NCBI GenBank assembly: GCA_900754085.1
Contig: CAAEBO010000028.1
Span: forward strand, 1 to 12,611
From: Clostridia bacterium
GTDB taxonomy: Bacteria; Bacillota; Clostridia; TANB77; CAG-508
Length of the DNA: 12,611 nt
Direction: 5' to 3'
Below the pieces are notes generated by a model. It had not been told where the DNA came from, made no database searches, and saw nothing but the letters and a program-made list of their open reading frames with translations. Shown in pieces: positions 1 to 5,151 of this stretch (position 1 is the first letter of the stretch; the number at the start of each line of letters is the position of its first letter). Both the position numbers and the translations under genes were made by a program.

Positions 1-82
1 CATACCGAACACAGAAGTCAAGCTCTAATGTGCCGAAAATACTTACGAGTTACCTTGTTGGGAAGATAGGCTTTCGCTAGAT
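1..82 (+). rRNA. rrf: 5S ribosomal RNA, 3' part (cut by the window's left edge)
   Basis: The first bases carry the universal 5S core (CCGAACACAGAAGT followed by AAGCTCT at 5-27). The later part fits the 5S helix near the 3' end: ACGAG at 45-49 can pair with CTTGT at 55-59, followed by GGGAAGATAGG. The 3' end is placed at about 82, where a run of T begins; the exact end cannot be fixed because the matching 5' strand of the terminal helix lies outside the window. The gene is presumably the last one of an rRNA operon entering from the left. Confidence 0.93.
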
Positions 83-106
83 TTTTTTTATTTATATTTA
101 AATAAG

Positions 107-154
107 AAAAGAAATTAGAGGTTAAATATTATTTAATTTGTAATTTCTTTTTTT
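107..154 (+). terminator. Intrinsic terminator after the 5S rRNA
   Basis: AAAAGAAATTA (107-117) pairs perfectly with TAATTTCTTTT (141-151), and the T run continues to 154. The apical region can fold further (TTAAAT 122-127 with ATTTAA 131-136, loop of three). A separate run of eight T at 82-89 directly follows the 5S gene and may act first. I see no convincing promoter between this terminator and the next gene at 186. Confidence 0.75.
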
Positions 155-185
155 GTTTTAAAAAATAATTAAAAGTGAGGAATGT

Positions 186-782
186 ATGGAAAGAAATATA
201 TGGAAATCAGGAACTTTTGAATATCCATTACCAGCTGTGATGGTAACATGTGGAGATATGGAAAATAGCAATATCATAACTGTTGCTTGGACAGGTATAT
301 TAAATACTAATCCAGCAATGGTTTATATATCTGTAAGACCAACAAGGTATTCATATAAATTGATAAAAGAAAACAATGAATTTGTAATTAATTTAACTAA
401 TAGAAAACTAGCATATGCAACAGATTGGTGCGGAGTGCGAACAGGCGCTAAATATGATAAATTTAAAGAAATGCACTTACATAAAGAAAAGGCACAATTT
501 GTTCAATGTCCATTGATAAAAGAAAGTCCAGTAGCAATAGAGTGCAAAGTAAAGGAGATAATACCACTAGGTTCTCATGATATGTTTATTGCAGAGGTAT
601 TATCTATAGATGCAGATAAAAAGTATATAGATGAAAAAGGAGCTTTTGATATATCAAAATGTGACCTTATTGCATATGCAAATGGAGGATATTATCCATT
701 AGGAAAAAAAATAGGAAAATTTGGTTTTTCAGTACAAAAAAATAAAACTAAAAACAACAAAAAAAGAACAAAAAAACGATAA
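186..782 (+). CDS. Flavin reductase-like (FMN-binding split-barrel) protein, flavoredoxin type
   Basis: A 198-residue protein of the flavin reductase-like/flavoredoxin family. These are small FMN-binding split-barrel proteins that serve as flavin reductases or electron carriers; the partner here is unknown. Typical blocks are visible: NIITVAWTG (29-37), PAMVYISVRPTRYSYKLI (43-60), EFVINL (65-70), CGVRTGAKYDKF (82-93) and the strongly conserved GSHDMFIAEV (129-138). There is no signal peptide or membrane segment, so it should be cytoplasmic. The end is unusual: the last 15 or so residues are almost all Lys, Asn, Arg and Thr, beyond the expected domain. The ATG at 186 is preceded by GTGAGG (175-180) at five bases; another ATG at 182 is out of frame. 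It stands alone between an rRNA terminator and the ribosomal-protein promoter, so its own promoter is unclear. The family call is firm; the substrate is not. Confidence 0.87.
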   Translation: MERNIWKSGTFEYPLPAVMVTCGDMENSNIITVAWTGILNTNPAMVYISVRPTRYSYKLIKENNEFVINLTNRKLAYATDWCGVRTGAKYDKFKEMHLHKEKAQFVQCPLIKESPVAIECKVKEIIPLGSHDMFIAEVLSIDADKKYIDEKGAFDISKCDLIAYANGGYYPLGKKIGKFGFSVQKNKTKNNKKRTKKR

Positions 783-799
783 TAAATGTATTAATATGG

Positions 800-828
800 T
801 TGACTTATTAAAAAAAACATGATAAAAT
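800..828 (+). promoter_or_regulatory. Housekeeping (sigma-A type) promoter of the rpmG-secE-nusG-rplKA operon
   Basis: TTGACT (800-805) is followed after exactly 17 bases by TAAAAT (823-828). A TG at 820-821 also makes it an extended -10. Transcription should begin near 835, leaving a leader of roughly 68 bases before rpmG. No known leader RNA is recognised in that stretch. The nearest start downstream is rpmG at 903. Confidence 0.75.
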
Positions 829-902
829 ATTCAAGCGTATGTATGAGATATTACATGGCTCACATCGTTTCAAAGAAATATAAGTAACGGAGGTGTATTA
901 TA

Positions 903-1067
903 GTGGCAGCAAAAGGAGCAAGAGAAATGATCATCTTAGAATGCACAGATTGTAAGAGAAGAAATTATACTACATTTAAAAACAAGAGAAATAATACCGA
1001 AAGATTAGAAATAGCTAAATATTGTAAATTTTGTAAAAAACATACAAAACACAAAGAAACAAAATAA
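903..1067 (+). CDS. rpmG: 50S ribosomal protein L33
   Basis: A 54-residue L33 starting with GTG. The zinc-ribbon form is intact: Cys14-x-x-Cys17 (LECTDCKRRNY) and Cys41-x-x-Cys44 (KYCKFCKKHT), with the usual KHTKHKETK-like end. L33 sits on the large subunit near the E site. The GTG start is chosen because a strong CGGAGGTG (888-895) lies seven bases upstream; the internal ATG at codon 9 (927) would remove the typical N-terminus and has no such site. It opens the operon, with secE starting 23 bases after its stop. Many clostridia carry a tRNA-Trp gene between these two; the gap here is too short for one. Confidence 0.95.
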   Translation: MAAKGAREMIILECTDCKRRNYTTFKNKRNNTERLEIAKYCKFCKKHTKHKETK

Positions 1068-1090
1068 GCTGTTTTTAAGGAGGAAAGAAA

Positions 1091-1435
1091 ATGGCCAAAG
1101 ATAAGAAAAAAACAAATGCTAATGAAGATAAAACAAAGAAACATTTTTGGAAAGATTACAAGTCAGAGTTAAAAAAAGTTAAATGGCCTACAGGTAAAGA
1201 ACTTTTTAATAGTACAGCTTCTGTTATTGCAATAGTTTTTATTGTTGCTGCAGTTGTAATTGTTTTAGACTTAGCTTTTGAAGGATTAAGTAAATTAGAG
1301 GTAAAGGGAATAGAAAACTTACAAAATTCTATTATAACAGAAAATACTAATAATACTGCTAATTCAGAAGAAAACTTATTATCTGAAAATGTAATCACTA
1401 ATAATTTGGAAGCTACACAAAATACAGTAGAATAA
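1091..1435 (+). CDS. secE: Preprotein translocase subunit SecE, with long C-terminal tail
   Basis: SecE is the small essential partner that clamps SecY in the membrane translocon. The core is clear: a lysine-rich N-terminus, the amphipathic block FWKDYKSELKKVKWPTGKEL (19-38) with the hallmark KKVKWP, and one membrane helix at about 43-66. Bacterial single-helix SecE is usually about 60-70 residues and ends soon after this helix. This protein runs to 114, adding about 45 residues rich in Asn, Thr and Glu (70-114). With the normal N-in topology that tail would lie outside the membrane. The start has AAGGAGG (1077-1083) seven bases upstream. Its place between rpmG and nusG is the canonical order. 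Confidence 0.95.
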   Translation: MAKDKKKTNANEDKTKKHFWKDYKSELKKVKWPTGKELFNSTASVIAIVFIVAAVVIVLDLAFEGLSKLEVKGIENLQNSIITENTNNTANSEENLLSENVITNNLEATQNTVE

Positions 1436-1457
1436 AATTTTAGCAAGGAGGCCAAAT

Positions 1458-1988
1458 ATGTCTCAAGAAAATGACATGCAACCTAAATGGTATGTTGTAC
1501 ATACTTATTCTGGTTACGAAAACAAAGTTAAAACAGATTTAGAAAAAACAGTAAAGAATAGAGAACTAGAAGATTATATTTTTGATATAGTAGTTCCTAT
1601 GGAAGAACAAATTGAGATAAAAGATGGAAAAAGAAAAACAAACTTAAAGAAAGTTTTTCCTGGATATGTTTTAGTAAAAATGATTGTAACAGAAGAATCT
1701 TGGTATATAGTAAGAAATACTAGAGGTGTTACAGGATTTGTTGGTTCAGGAACCGATCCAATTCCTCTTACCGAAGAAGAAATAAGAAAGATGGGATTTG
1801 AACTAACAGAAGTAAATGTAGACTATGAAGTTAATGATTCTGTAAAAATATTAAATGGACCATTAGAAAACTTTGTAGGAGTTGTACAAGAAATAAATAA
1901 AGAAAAACATAAAGTTAAAGTATTAGTTTCTATGTTTGGAAGAGAAACTCCAGTTGAACTAGAGTTTTCACAAGTACAAAAAGTATAA
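1458..1988 (+). CDS. nusG: Transcription termination/antitermination factor NusG
   Basis: A 176-residue NusG, of normal length. NusG binds RNA polymerase and modulates pausing, termination and coupling to the ribosome. The NGN domain spans about 10-110 (KWYVVHTYSGYENKV, VPMEEQIEIKDGKRK, FPGYVLVKM, VRNTRGVTGFVG). The KOW domain spans about 125-176 and holds VKILNGPLENFVGVVQEI and MFGRETPVELEFSQV. AAGGAGG (1445-1451) lies six bases before the ATG. The gene follows secE by 22 bases and precedes rplK, the standard bacterial arrangement. Nothing appears missing or added. Confidence 0.97.
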   Translation: MSQENDMQPKWYVVHTYSGYENKVKTDLEKTVKNRELEDYIFDIVVPMEEQIEIKDGKRKTNLKKVFPGYVLVKMIVTEESWYIVRNTRGVTGFVGSGTDPIPLTEEEIRKMGFELTEVNVDYEVNDSVKILNGPLENFVGVVQEINKEKHKVKVLVSMFGRETPVELEFSQVQKV

Positions 1989-2012
1989 TATTGAAATCAG
2001 AGATTTCAATAT
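1988..2012 (+). promoter_or_regulatory. Perfect 11-bp hairpin between nusG and rplK (no T run)
   Basis: ATATTGAAATC (1988-1998) is the exact reverse complement of GATTTCAATAT (2002-2012), separated by AGA. The stem begins on the last base of the nusG stop codon. It is followed by AAGATACATAAAAAC, not by a T run, so it does not look like a factor-independent terminator. It could be an RNase processing or mRNA-stabilising structure. The function is inference. Confidence 0.5.
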
Positions 2013-2059
2013 AAGATACATAAAAACAATTAAAATCATTAAAGGAGGTGCAATTTAAG

Positions 2060-2488
2060 ATGGCAGAGAAAGAAGTTGTAAATGTTATAAAATTACAAAT
2101 TGAAGCTGGTAAAGCTACTCCAGCTCCACCAGTAGGTCCAGCATTAGGTTCAAGTGGTGTTAATATAATGCAATTTGTTAAAGAATTTAATGATAAAACT
2201 GCAAATCAACCAGGAATGATAATTCCAGTTGTTATAACAGTATACAAAGATAAATCATTCACTTTCATAACAAAAGTTCCACCAGTTGCTGTACTTATTA
2301 AAAAAGCATTAAAAATAGAAAAAGGTTCTGGAAAACCAAATAAAGATAAAGTAGCAAAAATAACAACAGAACAAGTTAAAGCTATAGCAGAACAAAAAAT
2401 GGAAGACTTAAATGCAGCATCAGTAGAAGCTGCTATGAGTATGGTAAAAGGAACAGCTCGTAGTATGGGAGTTGTAGTAGTAGATTAA
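2060..2488 (+). CDS. rplK: 50S ribosomal protein L11
   Basis: A 142-residue L11, the normal bacterial length. L11 binds the GTPase-associated region of 23S rRNA at the base of the L12 stalk. The N-terminal domain shows IKLQIEAGKATPAPPVGPAL, SGVNIMQFVKEFN and KSFTFITKVPP. The C-terminal rRNA-binding domain runs through GSGKPNKDKVAKITTEQV and ends in MVKGTARSMGVVV. The start is ATG at 2060, nine bases after a strong AAAGGAGGTG (2041-2050). An in-frame GTG at 2048 lies inside that ribosome-binding site and is rejected. It is paired with rplA, as in most bacteria. Confidence 0.97.
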   Translation: MAEKEVVNVIKLQIEAGKATPAPPVGPALGSSGVNIMQFVKEFNDKTANQPGMIIPVVITVYKDKSFTFITKVPPVAVLIKKALKIEKGSGKPNKDKVAKITTEQVKAIAEQKMEDLNAASVEAAMSMVKGTARSMGVVVVD

Positions 2489-2497
2489 TAATAATAT

Positions 2498-2524
2498 TGG
2501 GAGAATGAAAATTCGTTAAAACCA
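2498..2524 (+). promoter_or_regulatory. Candidate L1-binding mRNA motif in front of rplA
   Basis: The short rplK-rplA gap can fold as an internal-loop hairpin: TGG (2498-2500) pairs with CCA (2522-2524), and AAT (2504-2506) pairs with ATT (2511-2513) under a GAAA tetraloop. This leaves GAG (2501-2503) opposite CGTTAAAA (2514-2521). L1-binding sites in 23S rRNA and in L1-regulated mRNAs have a GAG facing a CG...GAAA strand in an asymmetric loop, and this resembles that pattern. The rplA AGGAGG (2526-2531) starts two bases later, so L1 binding could block rplA translation. The resemblance is from memory of the motif, not an alignment. Confidence 0.42.
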
Positions 2525-2536
2525 TAGGAGGTAAAC

Positions 2537-3220
2537 ATGAAAAAAGGTAAGAAATATCAAGAAGCTGCAAAGCTTATTGAAAAAGGTAAATTATATGAAG
2601 CTAAAGAAGCTTTAGAATTATTAGAAAAAATGCCTAAAGCAAATTTTGATGAAACAGTTGAGTTACATGTAAAATTAGGTGTTGATTCTAAACATGCAGA
2701 ACAACAAGTTAGAGGTACTGTTGTACTTCCAAACGGAACAGGTAAAACTTTAAAAGTTCTTGTATTTGCAAAAGGTGACAAAGCTAAAGAAGCTGAAGAA
2801 GCTGGAGCAGATTTTGTTGGAGCAGAAGAATTAATACCAAAAATAGAAAAAGAAAATTGGTTTGACTATGATGTTATAGTAGCTACACCAAACATGATGG
2901 GTGTTGTAGGTAGGCTAGGAAAGATTTTAGGACCAAAAGGATTAATGCCAAATCCAAAATCTGGAACAGTTACTATGGACGTAGCAAAAGCTATACAAGA
3001 AATCAAATCAGGAAAAGTTGAATATAGATTAGACAAAACTAATATTATTCACCTTGGATTTGGAAAGGTTTCATTTGGAGTTGAAAAGTTAGAAGAAAAC
3101 TATAAAACAGTTATTGATGCTATAATTAAAGCAAAACCAGCTGCTGCAAAAGGACAATATATAAGAAGTGTTGCAGTTGCAAAAACAATGGGACCTAGCG
3201 TTTATGTTAATCAAAAATAA
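2537..3220 (+). CDS. rplA: 50S ribosomal protein L1
   Basis: A 227-residue L1, close to the usual length. L1 forms the mobile stalk that helps release E-site tRNA, and in many bacteria it represses its own mRNA. Recognisable segments are YDVIVATPNMMGVVGRLGKI, LGPKGLMPNPKSGTVT and the C-terminal IRSVAVAKTMGPSVYV. The N-terminal helix (KKGKKYQEAAKLIEKGKLYE) and the FDETVELHVKLGVD strand are also typical. The ATG follows AGGAGG (2526-2531) by five bases. A candidate L1-binding RNA motif lies immediately upstream, which would fit autogenous control. Downstream is the L10 leader. Confidence 0.97.
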   Translation: MKKGKKYQEAAKLIEKGKLYEAKEALELLEKMPKANFDETVELHVKLGVDSKHAEQQVRGTVVLPNGTGKTLKVLVFAKGDKAKEAEEAGADFVGAEELIPKIEKENWFDYDVIVATPNMMGVVGRLGKILGPKGLMPNPKSGTVTMDVAKAIQEIKSGKVEYRLDKTNIIHLGFGKVSFGVEKLEENYKTVIDAIIKAKPAAAKGQYIRSVAVAKTMGPSVYVNQK

Positions 3221-3230
3221 TTTTATATAA

Positions 3231-3334
3231 GCCAAAGAAAGTAGGCAATTAGTAAGTCCTACCGAGGCAAAGGTACGGACTTTCCTAATCTTTATGCCTC
3301 GATCATTTGGCTATAAAGATTAGGAATATTTTTT
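3231..3334 (+). promoter_or_regulatory. L10 leader: autoregulatory rplJL attenuator RNA
   Basis: This 131-base gap between rplA and rplJ contains nested pairings typical of the Firmicutes L10 leader. GCCAAA (3231-3236) pairs with TTTGGC (3306-3311). GTAGG (3241-3245) pairs with CCTAC (3258-3262). CGAGGCA (3263-3269) pairs with TGCCTCG (3295-3301). A competing fold, 3248-3289, joins AAGTCC (3254-3259) to GGACTT (3277-3282), TACC (3260-3263) to GGTA (3272-3275), and ATTAG (3248-3252) to CTAAT (3285-3289). The last pairing sequesters the left arm of the terminator at 3282-3334. In Bacillus subtilis, L10 with its L12 dimers is known to bind this leader class and favour termination; the same logic is inferred here. 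Confidence 0.85.
3282..3334 (+). terminator. Attenuator terminator within the L10 leader
   Basis: TTCCTAATCTTTAT (3282-3295) pairs perfectly over 14 bases with ATAAAGATTAGGAA (3313-3326), with a loop of 17. The sequence TATTTTTT (3327-3334) follows, giving an intrinsic terminator. The rplJ ribosome-binding site AGGAGGTG begins on the very next base (3335), so this terminator must be conditional. Its left arm overlaps the antiterminator ending at 3289. Confidence 0.85.
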
Positions 3335-3351
3335 AGGAGGTGAATACTAAA

Positions 3352-3855
3352 ATGGCAAATCAAAAAGCTATCGAAAGAAAACAATCAGAAGTATCAGCAT
3401 TATCAGAAAAAATTAAAGAATCAAAATTAGTATTATTAACAGACTATAGAGGAATCTCTGTAGAAGACGTTACAGGATTAAGAGCTAATTTAAGAAAAGT
3501 TGATGCTGAATATAAAGTTATTAAAAATAACATTACAAGAAGAGCTTTAGAAGAAGCTAAAATAGAAGGATTAGAAGATTTATTAGTAGGACCTACAGCT
3601 GTAGTTCTTTCTAATGGAGATTACTTAGAACCTTTAAAAGCAGTTTATGAATATGCAAAAAATAACGAAACATATAAAATAAAAGGTGGAGTTATTGATG
3701 GAAAAGTAATGACAGCAGAAGAATTAATTACTCTTGCAAAATTACCATCAAGAGAAACACTTATATCTATGCTTGCAGGTGCTTTACTTGGAAATATTTC
3801 AAAACTTGCAGTTGCATTAGATCAAGTTAGAGTTCAAAAAGAAACTAATGAATAA
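3352..3855 (+). CDS. rplJ: 50S ribosomal protein L10
   Basis: A 167-residue L10, of normal length. L10 anchors the L7/L12 dimers to 23S rRNA. The globular N-terminal domain shows KLVLLTDYRGISVEDVTGLR and YKVIKNNITRRALEE, followed by LLVGPTAVVLS. The C-terminal helix region (LAGALLGNISKLAVALDQVR) is the expected L12-docking segment. The ATG at 3352 lies nine bases after AGGAGGTG (3335-3342). An in-frame GTG at 3340 overlaps that site and is rejected. Expression is likely controlled by the preceding L10 leader. The rplL gene follows after 61 bases. Confidence 0.97.
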   Translation: MANQKAIERKQSEVSALSEKIKESKLVLLTDYRGISVEDVTGLRANLRKVDAEYKVIKNNITRRALEEAKIEGLEDLLVGPTAVVLSNGDYLEPLKAVYEYAKNNETYKIKGGVIDGKVMTAEELITLAKLPSRETLISMLAGALLGNISKLAVALDQVRVQKETNE

Positions 3856-3916
3856 TTAATAATAAATTAGAGTAGTGGACTTAAACCACAATTATAAAAA
3901 ATAGGAGGAAGTAAAA

Positions 3917-4282
3917 ATGACTATAATTGAAGAATTATTAGAAAAAATCGATGGTTTAACAGTTGTTGAATTATCAGAATTAGTAAAAGGAATTGAAGAA
4001 AAATATGGAGTATCTGCAGTAGCAGCAGCTGCACCAGCAGCAGGAGCAGCAGCAGGAGCAGCTGAAGAAAAAACATCTTTTGATGTTGTATTAAAAGACG
4101 TTGGAGCTAACAAAATCCAAGTAATCAAAGTTGTTAGAGATGTAACAGGATTAGGATTAAAAGAAGCTAAAGAATTAGTAGACGGAGCACCAAAAACAGT
4201 TAAAGAAGGAGCTTCTAAAGAAGAAGCAGAAGAAATTAAAGAAAAATTCTCAGCAGCTGGAGCTGTTATAGAATTAGCATAG
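3917..4282 (+). CDS. rplL: 50S ribosomal protein L7/L12
   Basis: A 121-residue L7/L12, the acidic stalk protein that recruits translational GTPases. The N-terminal dimerisation helices (about 1-35), an Ala/Gly-rich hinge (about 36-52, AAAAPAAGAAAGAAEE) and the C-terminal domain (KTSFDVVLKDVGANKIQVIK, VTGLGLKEAKELVDGAPK) are all present. AGGAGG (3903-3908) lies eight bases before the ATG. The 61-base gap after rplJ holds only a weak GTGG/CCAC hairpin (about 3876-3890). A strong terminator begins 14 bases after the stop, so the operon ends here and does not continue into rpoB. Confidence 0.98.
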   Translation: MTIIEELLEKIDGLTVVELSELVKGIEEKYGVSAVAAAAPAAGAAAGAAEEKTSFDVVLKDVGANKIQVIKVVRDVTGLGLKEAKELVDGAPKTVKEGASKEEAEEIKEKFSAAGAVIELA

Positions 4283-4295
4283 TCAAATGCTTTAT

Positions 4296-4333
4296 AAAAA
4301 GAAATTGTGTTTTTAAATGCAATTTCTTTTTTT
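4296..4333 (+). terminator. Intrinsic terminator of the ribosomal-protein operon
   Basis: AAAAAGAAATTG (4296-4307) pairs perfectly with CAATTTCTTTTT (4320-4331), with a loop of 12, and the T run continues to 4333. Its right arm and T tract (4321-4335) are identical over 15 bases to those of the post-5S terminator (142-156). Confidence 0.88.
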
Positions 4334-4336
4334 GTA

Positions 4337-4345
4337 TGTTATAAT
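4337..4345 (+). promoter_or_regulatory. mtnN: Candidate extended -10 promoter for the nucleosidase gene
   Basis: TGTTATAAT (4337-4345) is a perfect extended -10 element (TG, one base, TATAAT), three bases past the terminator T run. No good -35 lies at the right distance, which extended -10 promoters can tolerate. Transcription would begin near 4352, leaving only about 15 bases before the ATG, just enough to hold AGGAGG (4354-4359). Confidence 0.5.
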
Positions 4346-4366
4346 CCTAAAAAAGGAGGTAAAGCC

Positions 4367-5068
4367 ATGGAAAAATATGTTGGAATTATTGCTGCTATGC
4401 CAGAAGAAATGGAAGCAATAAAAAGTAAAATGGTAAATGTGAAAGAAGTAGATACTTTCAATTTGAAATTTTTTGAAGGAAAAATTCAAAGTCAAAAAAT
4501 AGTGTTAGTAAAATGTGGTGTAGGAAAAGTAAATGCAGCAAGAACTACACAAATAATGATAGATAAATTTGATATATCTTATATTATAAATATTGGTTCA
4601 GCTGGAAGTATAAATGATGAAATTGAGTATGGAGATATTGTAATAGGTAAATATGTATTGCAACATGATTTTGATATAACAGCATTTGGACATGAAAAAG
4701 GATATATAAGTAATATTGGTGTAAAATTAGAAAGTAATTCTAAATTAATAAAAAGATGTGAATATGTTATAAAAAATATGAAAGAAAATTTATATAAATG
4801 CGTAATAGGAACAATTGCAACAGGCGATATATTTTGTACGAGTAAAAAGATGAAAGAAAAGATACGTACAAAGTTTGATGCAGACTGTGTAGAAATGGAG
4901 GGAGCAGCTATAGCGCAAACTGCATATTTGTCAGATACACCATTTATTATTATTAGATCTATTTCAGATAGTCCAAATGAAAATAATCAAATTGATTTTA
5001 ACAAATACTTAAAAATGGCAGCTAACAGATGTGCCATATTTATAGAAAATTTAATGAAAGCAAACTAA
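4367..5068 (+). CDS. mtnN: 5'-methylthioadenosine/S-adenosylhomocysteine nucleosidase
   Basis: A 233-residue MTA/SAH nucleosidase. It cleaves the adenine from methylthioadenosine and S-adenosylhomocysteine, feeding methyl-cycle recycling and S-ribosylhomocysteine formation. Family blocks are clear: VGIIAAMPEEM (5-15), CGVGKVNAA (50-58), IGSAGSINDEIEYGDIVIG (76-94), ATGDIFC (151-157) and VEMEGAAIAQ (175-184). The equivalents of the catalytic and binding residues of the E. coli enzyme are present: Glu14, Met177-Glu178, and Asp201 in RSISD. The ATG at 4367 follows AGGAGG (4354-4359) by seven bases. An upstream in-frame ATG at 4307 lies inside the preceding terminator and is rejected. No luxS or methyl-cycle gene is adjacent, and the gene appears to be a single-gene unit. 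Confidence 0.94.
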   Translation: MEKYVGIIAAMPEEMEAIKSKMVNVKEVDTFNLKFFEGKIQSQKIVLVKCGVGKVNAARTTQIMIDKFDISYIINIGSAGSINDEIEYGDIVIGKYVLQHDFDITAFGHEKGYISNIGVKLESNSKLIKRCEYVIKNMKENLYKCVIGTIATGDIFCTSKKMKEKIRTKFDADCVEMEGAAIAQTAYLSDTPFIIIRSISDSPNENNQIDFNKYLKMAANRCAIFIENLMKAN

Positions 5069-5097
5069 TTGACTTTTTAGTAGATTCATTATATACT
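5069..5097 (+). promoter_or_regulatory. Housekeeping (sigma-A type) promoter for the NlpC/P60-comEC unit
   Basis: TTGACT (5069-5074), then exactly 17 bases, then TATACT (5092-5097). The -35 begins on the base after the nucleosidase stop codon. The start site would be near 5104, about 48 bases before the next gene. No terminator separates the nucleosidase gene from it, so some read-through is possible. Confidence 0.78.
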
Positions 5098-5151
5098 AAT
5101 ACCCATGAAATAGAAAAAATATAAATTATATTTCTAAGGAGAAGAATTAGA

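Noticed and set aside
835..902. Leader RNA or riboswitch before rpmG
   Set aside because: Only short, interrupted pairings (for example TGAG/CTCA) are visible and no known leader class is recognised.
1068..1090. Possible tRNA-Trp between rpmG and secE, as in many clostridia
   Set aside because: The gap is only 23 bases and holds the secE ribosome-binding site.
2048..2059. Upstream in-frame GTG start for rplK
   Set aside because: It overlaps the AAAGGAGGTG ribosome-binding site; ATG at 2060 gives the normal L11 N-terminus.
2557..2781. Minus-strand open frame opposite rplA, and similar ones opposite secE, rplL, the nucleosidase, comEC and the NlpC gene
   Set aside because: They are antisense shadows of strongly supported genes, with no ribosome-binding site and no recognisable domain.
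3224..3229. TATATA as a separate rplJ promoter
   Set aside because: No convincing -35 exists at the right spacing, and a start near 3236 would remove the 5' arm of the L10 leader.
3340..3351. Upstream in-frame GTG start for rplJ
   Set aside because: It overlaps AGGAGGTG; ATG at 3352 gives the normal L10 N-terminus (MANQKAIERK).
4021..4070. Alanine/glycine-codon repeat in rplL as a DNA repeat element
   Set aside because: It is the normal Ala/Gly-rich hinge of L7/L12.
4307..4366. Upstream in-frame ATG extending the nucleosidase by 20 residues
   Set aside because: It lies within the rplL terminator and upstream of the candidate promoter; the family N-terminus begins at 4367.
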